A stretch of DNA of 64,000 bases from Dyadobacter sp. NIV53 (lineage in GTDB: Bacteria > Bacteroidota > Bacteroidia > Cytophagales > Spirosomataceae), in NCBI RefSeq assembly GCF_019711195.1, contig NZ_CP081299.1, positions 5,366,501 through 5,430,500 of the forward strand. Direction: 5' to 3'. A program made the translations under genes and the position numbers. Positions 1 through 8,603 of the stretch are shown one piece after another (position 1 is the stretch's first letter; each line of letters starts with the position of its first letter). The notes beneath the pieces were generated by a model that saw only the letters and a program-made list of their open reading frames with translations, ran no database searches and was not told the DNA's origin.

Positions 1-318
1 TACTTCCATGGTTGTATCCTTAATGTAGGATCGCTGACTAACCCCTGCGTTGTGGACCATTACATCAATATGGCCGAAGGTTTTTATAATCATATCTACC
101 GCAGGTTGTGTTTTGTCAAATTCTGTCACATCCATTGGTAAGATCAAAACCGACGAAACGGGCAAACCGGTAAGCTTTTTTACGCGAAGTAACTCTTCTT
201 CTCTTCTCGAGGTAAGCACCAGTTTTGCGCCTTCTTTTGCAAAAGCCAAAGCAATTGCTTCTCCAATCCCGGAGGATGCACCGGTAATCCAGACTACCTT
301 ATTTTTAAACGATTCCAT
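1..318 (-). CDS. SDR-family oxidoreductase, partial (N-terminal 106 residues)
   Basis: This is the N-terminal part of a short-chain dehydrogenase/reductase; the C-terminal half lies beyond the left edge. Reading from the ATG at 318, the nucleotide-binding glycine motif TGASSGIG is near residues 12-19 and a VHNAG motif (the family's NNAG equivalent) is near residue 90. The catalytic Ser/Tyr/Lys region is outside the window, so the substrate cannot be inferred. It overlaps the last 14 bases of the LD-carboxypeptidase gene and is probably the last visible gene of a DciA-like/ldcA/SDR operon. The sequence style is that of DHRS7-like bacterial SDRs, which is only a loose guess. Confidence 0.85.
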   Translation of the reverse strand, partial: MESFKNKVVWITGASSGIGEAIALAFAKEGAKLVLTSRREEELLRVKKLTGLPVSSVLILPMDVTEFDKTQPAVDMIIKTFGHIDVMVHNAGVSQRSYIKDTTMEV

Positions 319-1264
319 CTTTTAGTGCATTTATAACGGGTATCTTATCAGAAACAAAATGAAAATCTACACTGTTCTTCTGAACATCAAGCCTGGATTC
401 CATTCCAACTATCATGGCTCTGTTGTCAGAAACATGGCCGACGGGAAAGTTGAAACTTAGCGGATAATCATATTCTGATACATGTTCGTGAATAATTTCA
501 TAAGCATTTTTGCCAAACGCAGGCCGCGAATTATCCTTCATATCCGTAAACTGGCCAACTATCAAACCGGCCAGATGATCCAGTTTCCCGGCGCGTTTAA
601 GCTGTATCATCATCCTGTCGAGGTTGTACAGATATTCGTTTACATCTTCTATAAAAAGTATTTTTCCCTTTGTATCAATATCAGTTACTGATCCAATTAA
701 ATGAGCAAAAAGACAAAGATTTCCACCGACCAGCTGACCGGTTGCTGTGCCGGGCCTGTTCAAAGAATGGGAATTTATGGAATATGAAGGAAGTTCTCCA
801 AACAGAACTTTTCGAAGTGAATCCGCCGCTTCTTCTGCTCCTGGCAGCATCATGGATTTGACCATAGGAGCATGTACAGATGTAATTCCCAGCTTAAACA
901 ACTGAGAATGAACAACGGTTAAATCACTAAAACCGATAATCCATTTTGGAGATTGTATGAAATTTGTAAAGTCCAGATCATCAACAATCCTGGAACAGCC
1001 ATAACCGCCACGGGCTGCCATAATTGCTTTTATTGACGGATCATCTAACATTTTCTGAAAGTCTGTCAAACGATCTTCATCACTGGCGGAAAACTGATTG
1101 AATGAGCTTTTTAATGTCTGACCTTCAACTACTTCCAGTTTCCATTCATTTTTTAACCGGTTAATTCCCGGAATCATTTCAGTATAGTTGATAGCACTTG
1201 CAGGAGCAATAATTCCTATTTTATCACCGGCTTTTAAAAATGACGGAATTTTAATTTTGGTCAT
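305..1264 (-). CDS. LD-carboxypeptidase (peptidase family S66)
   Basis: This 319-residue protein is expected to cleave the terminal D-alanine from cytoplasmic murein tetrapeptides during peptidoglycan recycling. The S66 catalytic triad can be placed: Ser113 in GFSDLT, Glu206 in FIEDV and His277 in PVGH. No signal peptide is seen, in keeping with a cytoplasmic enzyme. Length is normal for the family. The gene starts with ATG 52 bases after the DciA-like gene and overlaps the next SDR gene by 14 bases, so the three are probably cotranscribed. Substrate specificity is inferred from family; some S66 members instead process microcin-like peptides. Confidence 0.9.
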   Translation of the reverse strand: MTKIKIPSFLKAGDKIGIIAPASAINYTEMIPGINRLKNEWKLEVVEGQTLKSSFNQFSASDEDRLTDFQKMLDDPSIKAIMAARGGYGCSRIVDDLDFTNFIQSPKWIIGFSDLTVVHSQLFKLGITSVHAPMVKSMMLPGAEEAADSLRKVLFGELPSYSINSHSLNRPGTATGQLVGGNLCLFAHLIGSVTDIDTKGKILFIEDVNEYLYNLDRMMIQLKRAGKLDHLAGLIVGQFTDMKDNSRPAFGKNAYEIIHEHVSEYDYPLSFNFPVGHVSDNRAMIVGMESRLDVQKNSVDFHFVSDKIPVINALKDGIV

Positions 1265-1316
1265 AAATTGTTAAAACGCGTGGTATTGACAACAATTTTG
1301 GAAGCCTGAGTACAGG

Positions 1317-1643
1317 TTAAATAAATACAACATCTTCAACAAGATCACTTTTCATTTCTCTGTTGATAAGCTCAATGATTTTGAATTTGGCACGAACCAG
1401 TTCACTCCGTAAAGGAGCGGATTCTATCTGAAGAAAAAGTACGCGGTCTTTGATATACACTTTTTGGGTCCTTGATCCGATAGCCGAACCCATGATTTTG
1501 TCCCAATGCGCTACAACATACGACTGATCAAACCTGTTTCGTAACCGGTATTTTTCAAGCATCTGATCAATAGCATCTTTAAGAGGTGTTATCCCTGGAC
1601 GGCGGGATGCTTTTTCTTTATCAAAACGGTATTGTTGTGCCAT
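1317..1643 (-). CDS. DUF721 / DciA-like protein
   Basis: This is a 108-residue basic protein of the DUF721 family. Proteobacterial DciA, from the same family, loads the replicative helicase DnaB at the origin; a similar role here is inference. The conserved family core is visible as the VAHWDKIMG segment near residues 44-52, followed by a short beta-rich domain ending in LFLQIESAPLRSEL. The ATG at 1643 lies 20 bases downstream of an exact TACATTTG -7 box on the minus strand. It heads the three-gene run with ldcA and the SDR gene. Confidence 0.8.
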   Translation of the reverse strand: MAQQYRFDKEKASRRPGITPLKDAIDQMLEKYRLRNRFDQSYVVAHWDKIMGSAIGSRTQKVYIKDRVLFLQIESAPLRSELVRAKFKIIELINREMKSDLVEDVVFI

Positions 1644-1663
1644 ATTTATTGTAGTGCTTTATA

Positions 1664-1671
1664 CAAATGTA
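1664..1671 (-). promoter_or_regulatory. Bacteroidota-type -7 promoter box for the DciA-like operon
   Basis: The minus strand reads TACATTTG here, an exact match to the Bacteroidota TANNTTTG -7 element, ending about 20 bases before the ATG at 1643. A convincing -33 TTG is not obvious. Confidence 0.5.
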
Positions 1672-1897
1672 AGAATATAGAAGGGAATAAGGAGGAAGGA
1701 CGTAGTGGAAAATGGATTAAAAATTCGTTTTCAGGAATAATACTTTGAGGTTGAGGAAAGTAAAAATAAATAAGCCTGGAACGAGTTCAGTGCCAACAAA
1801 TAAATCAGTTTCGGAGCAAATTAAAAACAAGTGTAATTTGCATTTTCAGCGATCCGGACTTAATATTGCAGCATCAAGTCAATTGCTTCACTTAACA

Positions 1898-2020
1898 GCG
1901 ATTGATTTATAAAGAAGAGGCGAGAGAATGGGCTCAAAGAACCTCTGGCAACCTGCTACCAAATTTGGAGAAAGGTGCTAATTCCCACCTAAGTTATTAG
2001 GAGATATAAAATCAATTCGC
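1898..2020 (+). promoter_or_regulatory. SAM-I (S-box) riboswitch
   Basis: The core motifs of the S-box aptamer are present in order: the GAGGCGAGAGAA segment, AAAGAACCTCTGGCAACC (the family's GCAACC core), and GGTGCTAATTCC. The outer P1 helix is exceptionally clear: GCGATTGATTTATA at 1898-1911 pairs with the 3' strand ending ATCAATTCGC at 2020. It sits upstream of metX, the usual target in Bacteroidota, where S-adenosylmethionine binding lowers methionine synthesis. No canonical terminator with a U tract follows; a small stem AAGCC-GGAT-GGCTT at 2047-2060 is the only nearby candidate expression platform, so control of translation is possible. Confidence 0.93.
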
Positions 2021-2098
2021 ATGAACTTACTGTTAGAAATTTCCGTAAGCCGGATGGCTTTAATCTCGTACCTGAAACTGGAAAGTAGTTTTCAATAA
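2021..2098 (+). CDS. Possible 25-codon leader ORF after the riboswitch
   Basis: An ATG begins at the base immediately after the 3' strand of riboswitch helix P1 and opens 25 codons ending at TAA 2096-2098. The peptide would start MNLLLEISVSRM. It resembles no family I know. It may be chance, but the exact abutment of P1 and start codon could let SAM binding mask this start. Low confidence that it is translated. Confidence 0.2.
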   Translation: MNLLLEISVSRMALISYLKLESSFQ

Positions 2099-2186
2099 GC
2101 AGGATCGTGTATCTTTTTCTGGCTCATTCCGGAAACAGGTCATCTTATATCATATTTTATAATTTAAACTTTGTGCTTTGGCACTC

Positions 2187-3239
2187 ATGCAAGCGGAACA
2201 AAAAATTTATAAATATCCATATACCTATTCCCTGGAATTAGGTCGTGAATTACCGGGTTTCGAATTGTCTTACACTACGTATGGCACCAGGAACGACGGA
2301 GATGATAATATTGTATGGATCTGTCATGCGTTAACAGGAAGTTCCAATGCGGCTGAATGGTGGGATGGTCTGGTAGGAGATGGAAAATTTTTCGACCCGG
2401 CCAAATATTTCATTATTTGTGTCAATGTAATTGGTTCTGCTTATGGGTCTACCGGCCCACTTTCCATTGATCCTAAAACGCAGCAGCCATTTTACAGGAA
2501 TTTCCCGCTGATTACTGTAAAAGATGTAGTCGGAACCATGGAAATCCTGCGCCAGGAATTACAGATCCGTAGAATAAAAATATGTATTGGAGGATCTTTG
2601 GGTGGCCAGCAAGCGCTGGAATGGGCGGTGGAAGTTCCTGATCTGTTTGAAGAACTGATATTGATTGCGTCTAATGCATTGCATTCGCCCTGGGGTGTAG
2701 CGTTCAATGAGTCACAGCGCATGGCGATTGAGGCTGATCCGACTTATAATGACAATAATAGTGAAGCGGGTGGAATGGGGTTGCGTGCAGCCAGATCCAT
2801 TGCGTTGTTGTCTTACCGTAATTATGATACATACAATTTTACGCAGGCACGTGACAATCCGGATCAGATCGATGATTTCCGGGCATCATCCTATCAGCAG
2901 TATCAGGGAGATAAATTTGTGAAACGCTTTAATGCGTTTTCCTACTGGATACTGTCCAAAATTATGGATTCGCACAACGTAGGCAGAAATCGTGGCGGAA
3001 TTGTGCACGCATTAGGTATGGTAAAAGCAAAAACGCTGGTATTGGGAATAAAATCTGATTTGTTGTTTCCATTATCTGAACAGCAATTCCTGGCGAGGCA
3101 TATTCCGGATGCAGTTTTTCAGGAAATTGATTCTTTATATGGGCACGACGGCTTTTTGATAGAGTATAAGCAGTTAAATCAGGTAATAAAAGCCTGGCAG
3201 CAAACAAATGGCCAATTGCAGATTGCTAAAATCGGTTGA
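2187..3239 (+). CDS. metX: Homoserine O-acetyltransferase
   Basis: MetX transfers an acetyl group from acetyl-CoA to L-homoserine, the first committed step of methionine synthesis. The alpha/beta-hydrolase fold is clear: nucleophile elbow GGSLGG with Ser near residue 137, the Asp in KSDLLFP near 295 and the His in GHDG near 325. HALTGSS near residue 50 supplies the oxyanion region. A TTG at 2178 is in frame but the ATG at 2187 (MQAEQKIYKY) is the more natural start, giving 350 residues, a usual length. Expression is controlled by the SAM riboswitch 167 bases upstream, and a strong hairpin follows the stop. Confidence 0.95.
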   Translation: MQAEQKIYKYPYTYSLELGRELPGFELSYTTYGTRNDGDDNIVWICHALTGSSNAAEWWDGLVGDGKFFDPAKYFIICVNVIGSAYGSTGPLSIDPKTQQPFYRNFPLITVKDVVGTMEILRQELQIRRIKICIGGSLGGQQALEWAVEVPDLFEELILIASNALHSPWGVAFNESQRMAIEADPTYNDNNSEAGGMGLRAARSIALLSYRNYDTYNFTQARDNPDQIDDFRASSYQQYQGDKFVKRFNAFSYWILSKIMDSHNVGRNRGGIVHALGMVKAKTLVLGIKSDLLFPLSEQQFLARHIPDAVFQEIDSLYGHDGFLIEYKQLNQVIKAWQQTNGQLQIAKIG

Positions 3240-3244
3240 TGATT

Positions 3245-3290
3245 AAAACAAAAGAGTCGCAGATAATTTCTTTGCGGCTCTTTTGTTTTA
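3245..3290. terminator. Bidirectional intrinsic terminator between metX and the glpQ-like gene
   Basis: AAAACAAAAGAGTCGCA pairs with TGCGGCTCTTTTGTTTT across a short loop, with a single G-U wobble. The flanking A and T runs allow termination of both convergent transcripts. Confidence 0.9.
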
Positions 3291-3308
3291 ACTACAAATT
3301 GGAACTTT

Positions 3309-4078
3309 CTATTTAGATATCTTCAGCAATAGCTCAGGTTCGTTTGTAGTGATGAAATCTACATTTTGATCCAGAAACCATTTCATTACCGGTTCATCAT
3401 TTACGGTCCAGGTATTGGTAGAAAGATTCAGCTGATGCATTTCTTTGATCCAGTTTTCATTTTTCTTGAAAACTGTAAAATGATAATCAACACCGCTTAA
3501 ACCTGCTGCCTTAATTTCAGCTGGCGTTTTATCTCCATTCAGGTATTCCACATGTGCATTTGGAGCAAGCTGTTTCACTTTCAGGCACACATCGTAGTCA
3601 AACGCGATGTAATCCGTAATGCCTTCAACTTTTAATTTTTTAACCATTTCTACACATTTTTCGGTCAGTGCAAGTGAACGTTCTTTGCTGATAGAAGAAG
3701 TTTTTATTTCAAGGATCAAACGTGTATTTTTTTGTTTAGCACCAGCTTTCAGGTATGCTTCCAGTGTAGGAAGATTCTCTCCATTTTCCAGTTTGATCTG
3801 TAATAATTCTGTTGAATTGGTTTTTTCGATATCTGTACCTTTAACAGCATGATCATGATGAACGAAAAGAACGGAATCAGCTGACATGTGTACATCAAAC
3901 TCGCTGCCGTAACATTTTAGTTTAATTGCGTTTTCTAATGCGGCAATAGAATTTTCAGTTGCACTCGTATTTTTCCATGCACCGCGATGCGCTATAACTT
4001 TATTTTTATTTTGAGACATACTTTCAAAAGTGATCATACAGAGTAAACCAACTGCGATAATCAGGATATTTTTTTCAT
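3309..4078 (-). CDS. Glycerophosphodiester phosphodiesterase, secreted; apparent -1 base frameshift in the signal peptide
   Basis: GDPD-family enzymes hydrolyse glycerophosphodiesters to glycerol-3-phosphate and an alcohol. The diagnostic HRGAW motif, the metal-binding E-F-D residues in GSEFDVH, and the second histidine of the VHHDHAV segment are present. The longest open frame with an ATG starts at 4037 inside a hydrophobic stretch (ILIIAVGLLCMITF), which makes little sense as a start. An ATG at 4078 would supply MKKNILIIAVGLLC if the T7 run at 4069-4075 (A7 in the gene) were one base longer; the gene is then 256 codons with a complete signal peptide. As written, that ATG reads only MKKIS before a stop. 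Confidence 0.87.
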
Positions 4079-4205
4079 TTTTAATAAATTAAACTTTTAA
4101 AAAGGTACTTTTTTGCAATTCCCGAAAGTACTTCATTTTATTTAGCACAATATTAGCTTTACATTAAGAATTGAATATCTGAATTGAGTATGATAGTTAC
4201 CATTC

Positions 4206-6515
4206 TTAATCAATGTGTTTTTTAACTTTTATAATAACATGCTTTGAAGTAGGTGTATTGCTTTTATCAGCAACGCTTGTTAATGGTACAAGTACATTGG
4301 TTTCCGGGAAATAAGTGGCTGTACAACCTTTTGGAATCGGATATTCAACTATAACAAATTGGTGCGCTGCTCTTTCGATACCATCGTGATAATTGTATAA
4401 ATCCACGATTTCACCATTTTTTAATTTTCTTCTGCTGATATCTGTTTCGTTCATCAAAATTACCCGCCGTTCATTGTAAATGCCACGATATCTGTCATTT
4501 AATCCGTAAATTGTTGTATTAAACTGGTCGTGGCTCCGAATTGTCATCATAATCAATTCGTCGTGCTGTAAATTCAGTTCCGGAACATCTGCTATATTAA
4601 AATGTGCTTTCCGGGATTTTGTATCAAAATTTCCTTCACGGTTACAATTGGGAAGATAAAAGCCGCCGGGAATTCTTACGCGTTCATTGTAATCATCAAA
4701 TCCCGGAATTGTCCGTTCGATATCTGCCCTGATCACATCGTAATTTCCTATGTATTGATCCCAGTCAATTTTGCTTTTTTTGCCTAGTGTAGCTTTTGCC
4801 AACCGGCTTACTATATCCGGTTCGCTTAACAGATGTTCAGAAATCGGATCTAAAATTCCTTTTGATGACTGGATTACACCCATGGAATTTTCGCACGATA
4901 CGAACTGAGCTTCACCATTTGCCATATCCTTATCACTTCTTCCAAGGCAGGGCAATATCATTGCTTCCTTACCATGTACAAAATGGCTCCGGTTTAATTT
5001 GGTGGAAACGTGTACTGTCAGGCTGCAATTTTGTAATGCTTCGGCTGTAAAGTTTGTATCCGGAGTTGCGGAAAGAAAATTCCCACCCATCGCAAAAAAT
5101 ACACTTGCTTTACCTTCATGCATTGCTTTGATAGACTCAACGACATCAAAACCATGTTTTTTGGGTGGCGTAAAATGAAAATTCCGTTCAATAGAATCCA
5201 GAAATTTATCTGATGGTTTTTCAAAAATTCCCATTGTGCGGTCGCCCTGCACATTACTATGGCCACGAACCGGGCAGGTTCCTGCACCAGGCTTTCCAAT
5301 ACTTCCTTTAAGCAACAGCAGATTTACAATTTCTTTAATTGTATCCACGCCGTTTTTGTGTTGGGTAATTCCCATTGCCCAACACGCAATAATTTTACTT
5401 TTTTTACTTAATAATTTCGCAACTTCCTGTATTTGTATAAAAGGAACACCGCTGGCTTCTGCCAGTTTTTCTGCGTTTTTATTTTTGATGTGCTGTTTAA
5501 AACCTGCAAAACCTGCTGTATTATTTTTAATAAAATCATTATCCAGCACCATTCCCGGATTGCGTTCTTCTTCGTTCAACAAAAGAATTTCAATGGCTTG
5601 TAATGCTGCCATATCACCATTGATTTTTACCTGAAGGAAAATATCGGTAAGTGCTGAATCAATTTGCAAAATTCCTTTTACAGTCTGCGGGTTATTAAAA
5701 CCCATTAACCCCGTTTCCGGTAAAGGATTAATTGCAATGATCGTAGCTCCTTTGGCCTTTGCTTTTTGCAATGCAGTAAGCATTCTGGGATGGTTGGTTC
5801 CCGGATTCTGGCCTAAAATAATAATCACTTCGGCTTCGTAAAAGTCTTCCAGTGTAACCGAACCTTTGCCAATTCCCAACGATTCACCCAAGGCTACACC
5901 ACTGCTTTCATGGCACATATTACTGCAATCAGGTAAATTATTGGTGCCAAATTCTCTTACAAAAAGCTGGTATAAAAATGCGGCTTCATTACTTGTGCGA
6001 CCGGATGTATAAAAAACAGCTTCGTCAGGAGAAGCCAGCCTGTTTAATGCAAAACCAATTTTTTCAAATGCAGAATTCCAGGAAATGGGTTGATAATGCG
6101 TTGCACCGGCAGGCAAAAACATGGGACGGGCTATTCTTCCCTTACTGCCAATTTCATAATCGGATAATTTTGCTAATGCTTTAACCGGGTTTTTTGAGAA
6201 AAATTCAGCCGTCAATTTCTTAAGTGTGGCTTCTTCTGCGACGGCCCGTGCTCCGTTTTCACAATACTCGGCAACTCCTGAACGCTCATCATCCGGATCC
6301 GGCCAGGCACAACTCGGACAATCAAAACCACCTTTTTTGTTCAGGCTCCACAATGCTTTCATACCACGTTTCACACCTGCTTCTTCCACTACTTTTTTAA
6401 AACTGGAAACCACAGCAGGAACTCCGGCAGCGACCTTTTTAATTTCTCCCTTTTTTAGCCCGGTTAACGTTTCCGGGTTTTCTGCTCCTGGAACAGGTAT
6501 TTGTTCAGTACTCAT
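4206..6515 (-). CDS. FdhF/YdeP-family molybdopterin oxidoreductase
   Basis: This 769-residue protein belongs to the molybdopterin oxidoreductase superfamily, in the FdhF/YdeP branch (formate dehydrogenase H-like alpha subunits). An N-terminal Cys pair (C66 and C69 in FDCPSCAWP) is seen where such enzymes bind an iron-sulfur cluster. The molybdenum-ligand region reads NMCHESSG near residue 200, and LGQNPGTNHPR and the GHSNVQGDRT segment are typical pterin-contacting stretches. The C-terminal domain (from about 640) is the molydopterin dinucleotide-binding fold. There is no twin-arginine signal. Its genetic neighbours fdhD and mobA supply cofactor maturation. The substrate is probably formate, but YdeP proteins are poorly characterised. 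Confidence 0.9.
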   Translation of the reverse strand: MSTEQIPVPGAENPETLTGLKKGEIKKVAAGVPAVVSSFKKVVEEAGVKRGMKALWSLNKKGGFDCPSCAWPDPDDERSGVAEYCENGARAVAEEATLKKLTAEFFSKNPVKALAKLSDYEIGSKGRIARPMFLPAGATHYQPISWNSAFEKIGFALNRLASPDEAVFYTSGRTSNEAAFLYQLFVREFGTNNLPDCSNMCHESSGVALGESLGIGKGSVTLEDFYEAEVIIILGQNPGTNHPRMLTALQKAKAKGATIIAINPLPETGLMGFNNPQTVKGILQIDSALTDIFLQVKINGDMAALQAIEILLLNEEERNPGMVLDNDFIKNNTAGFAGFKQHIKNKNAEKLAEASGVPFIQIQEVAKLLSKKSKIIACWAMGITQHKNGVDTIKEIVNLLLLKGSIGKPGAGTCPVRGHSNVQGDRTMGIFEKPSDKFLDSIERNFHFTPPKKHGFDVVESIKAMHEGKASVFFAMGGNFLSATPDTNFTAEALQNCSLTVHVSTKLNRSHFVHGKEAMILPCLGRSDKDMANGEAQFVSCENSMGVIQSSKGILDPISEHLLSEPDIVSRLAKATLGKKSKIDWDQYIGNYDVIRADIERTIPGFDDYNERVRIPGGFYLPNCNREGNFDTKSRKAHFNIADVPELNLQHDELIMMTIRSHDQFNTTIYGLNDRYRGIYNERRVILMNETDISRRKLKNGEIVDLYNYHDGIERAAHQFVIVEYPIPKGCTATYFPETNVLVPLTSVADKSNTPTSKHVIIKVKKHID

Positions 6516-6517
6516 AA

Positions 6518-6886
6518 TCAGCAGGTTTTATTAGGATTCTCGAAATTATCCGATTGATCTTCTGTCGTATTGTCAAGGCATTTGAAATCTTTTTCCAGTA
6601 AAAGATATAAAAACTCCGTATCATTGATTGGCATATTCGCCTCAAAACCAACAATGTTATTGATCGCCCAGTCTTCCAGAAATGTGGCGGGTACCAGCAT
6701 GGTAATTTGATTATCAGCAAATGTTGCTGTCAATTCATTCACTTCTATGCTTTGTGTTAACGCATACGAAAAATGCGTGCTGCCAAAAGAAGTACATTCT
6801 TCTAAATGCCCTTGGTCACTTAATAATTCCACTTCGGTTTTAGACAGCCTGACTCTAACCGAATTACCATGGATACGTATTTTCAT
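6518..6886 (-). CDS. Conserved small protein of the fdh operon (DUF7009-like)
   Basis: This is a 122-residue soluble acidic protein without signal peptide or recognisable catalytic motif. It begins KIRIHGNSVRVRLSKTEV and resembles the DUF7009 family that sits beside fdhD/fdhF in Bacteroidota; I am not certain of the family name. Its start ATG overlaps the fdhD stop (ATGA) and its stop is two bases from the fdhF-like start, so it is firmly inside the operon. A role in assembly or regulation of the molybdoenzyme is inferred from position only. Confidence 0.75.
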   Translation of the reverse strand: MKIRIHGNSVRVRLSKTEVELLSDQGHLEECTSFGSTHFSYALTQSIEVNELTATFADNQITMLVPATFLEDWAINNIVGFEANMPINDTEFLYLLLEKDFKCLDNTTEDQSDNFENPNKTC

Positions 6887-7716
6887 AATTCTTTAACGCG
6901 GTTCCAACCAGAATATATATTAAATTTTTCGCTTCCTAAAAACCCGATTAATGTCATATTGCATTCCTCGGCAAGTTGTGCTGCCAGACTGGATGGTGCT
7001 CCAATTGCCGCAACAATTCGTATTCCAGCCATATTGGCTTTCTGTATCAATTCAAAACTTGCCCTGCCACTTAATAATAAAATCATGCTGGTTAATGGTA
7101 ACTGATCGTTATAAAAAGCCGAGCCAATCACTTTATCCAATGCATTATGCCTACCTACATCTTCTCTTAATGCAATGAAATTTCCTTTCATATCAAATAA
7201 CGCTGATGCGTGTAAACCACCAGTGCTTTTGAATATATTCTGTTGCTTTTGTAATGAGGCAGGAAGTTCAAAAAGTACTGCTTTTGTTATGGTCATTTCA
7301 TCTCCTGGTTCAGAATACATTGAAATTGTTTTGATAGCATCAATGCTTGCCTTGCCGCAAACACCGCAGCTGGAAGTGGTATAAAAGTTTCTTTCCAAAG
7401 ATTTTAAAACAGGAGTTTCTGTGTCCGTTAGAGTAACTACGATGTTGTTTTCATCCGGAACACTGGATTTCGCTGCTTTTACCTGGCCCTTATTCTGAAT
7501 AATTCCTTCCGTAAACAAAAATCCCGTTGCCAGTTCGTCATCATGGCCGGGTGTACGCATTGTGATCGATACGTTTTTCAGGATTCTTTTGCCTTCTGCT
7601 AAAAATGAAATTTGTATTTCAAGCGGTTCTTCAATAGCAAGCTGGTCTTCTTTTTCAGAAAATTCGTTCGGCGTAACCTTTCTGATTATTCTGCTTTCAA
7701 TGGAAATAGTATGCAT
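6883..7716 (-). CDS. fdhD: Formate dehydrogenase accessory sulfurtransferase
   Basis: FdhD carries sulfur from the cysteine desulfurase IscS to the molybdenum centre of formate dehydrogenases, which is essential for activity. The 277-residue protein contains the conserved Cys pair C117 and C120 in SSCGVCGK, the TPGHDDELATGFL segment, the REDVGRHNALDK motif and a C-terminal GRASFELIQKA region, all typical of the family. It is translationally coupled to the downstream small gene through an ATGA overlap and lies 47 bases after mobA. Its presence supports the neighbouring YdeP-like enzyme being a true sulfurated molybdoenzyme. Confidence 0.95.
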   Translation of the reverse strand: MHTISIESRIIRKVTPNEFSEKEDQLAIEEPLEIQISFLAEGKRILKNVSITMRTPGHDDELATGFLFTEGIIQNKGQVKAAKSSVPDENNIVVTLTDTETPVLKSLERNFYTTSSCGVCGKASIDAIKTISMYSEPGDEMTITKAVLFELPASLQKQQNIFKSTGGLHASALFDMKGNFIALREDVGRHNALDKVIGSAFYNDQLPLTSMILLLSGRASFELIQKANMAGIRIVAAIGAPSSLAAQLAEECNMTLIGFLGSEKFNIYSGWNRVKEL

Positions 7717-7763
7717 TCTTAATTGGATCGTTGATATTTAAAATGGCAGTTTTCGGCTTTACA

Positions 7764-8399
7764 TTATCTGCTTAGTAATTCTTTGGCAACCATGAATTCC
7801 TCCGGTGTATCCACACTTGTCATGACTATATCATCTGCCGGAATATATTTTTCTGCCTTATTCTGAATCAGAAAATGCTGCAATGAATGTTCTTTCGTAT
7901 CAAATTGTTTTTTTAAAATTAAACCTGCTTCTTTGGAATACCAGGCTAATAATGGTTCATATTTTCCATGTTCATTATAAAAAGCAGCAGCAATAGAATC
8001 TCCTTTTATCTGTTCTAAAAAGTTTTTTAAAACCTGTTCATTTACAAACGGATAATCGCAGCCAACCACCAGAAAATCATGGTCTGGATAAGAAGTAAAT
8101 GCTGTTAATAGTCCCGCCATGGGGCCAATATTTTCAAACTTGGCAAGATCCTGTAATACATTATATTCCTTCGAAACAGTTTTTAGTTGTATCTGCTTAC
8201 AAGATATAAATGCTTTACTGCATAAATTGTTTTGACCCGAATAAAGCATATCATAAAGATGATAACGCTGTTGCTTTTCAAAGTAAATAAGCGAACTCTT
8301 ATCGGCTCTCATACGCCTGCTTTCCCCTCCACAGACAACAAGGCCATATAATTTGCGTGATATTTTCATGTATGAGGATCTGTCGTGGTGTGATTCCAT
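7764..8399 (-). CDS. mobA: Molybdenum cofactor guanylyltransferase-like NTP transferase
   Basis: MobA attaches GMP to molybdopterin to form the bis-MGD cofactor. The N-terminal nucleotidyltransferase signature reads VVCGGESRRMRADKS (family pattern LAGGxSxRMGxDK; the Gly after RM is Arg here). The metal-binding Asp is in VGCDYPFV near residue 112. Length of 211 residues is normal. An alternative start is the internal ATG at 8369 (MKISRKLYG), which is closer to the usual N-terminus. It is the first gene of the mobA-fdhD-unknown-fdhF run, which fits cofactor supply for the terminal enzyme gene. Confidence 0.85.
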   Translation of the reverse strand: MESHHDRSSYMKISRKLYGLVVCGGESRRMRADKSSLIYFEKQQRYHLYDMLYSGQNNLCSKAFISCKQIQLKTVSKEYNVLQDLAKFENIGPMAGLLTAFTSYPDHDFLVVGCDYPFVNEQVLKNFLEQIKGDSIAAAFYNEHGKYEPLLAWYSKEAGLILKKQFDTKEHSLQHFLIQNKAEKYIPADDIVMTSVDTPEEFMVAKELLSR

Positions 8400-8603
8400 T
8401 ATAAAACATATTTAGGGTAGTAAAATTCAGTTTTATACAACCTGCGCTACGGATATGGTCTATGCAACTTTCAAATGGCAAATTTCAAACTGATAATATT
8501 GAATTTTTAACTGGTAAAATTTAAATATTATTGCTTTTAATATAAACATATTGAGTTTTCTGGTCCTGAAATTTAATTATTATCAACCTTTAAAACATTT
8601 ATT

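Noticed and set aside
2178..2186. TTG start for metX three codons upstream
   Set aside because: The ATG at 2187 gives the usual N-terminus; the added residues are not typical of MetX.
5236..5634. Antisense frame within the molybdopterin oxidoreductase gene
   Set aside because: Shadow of a conserved coding region.
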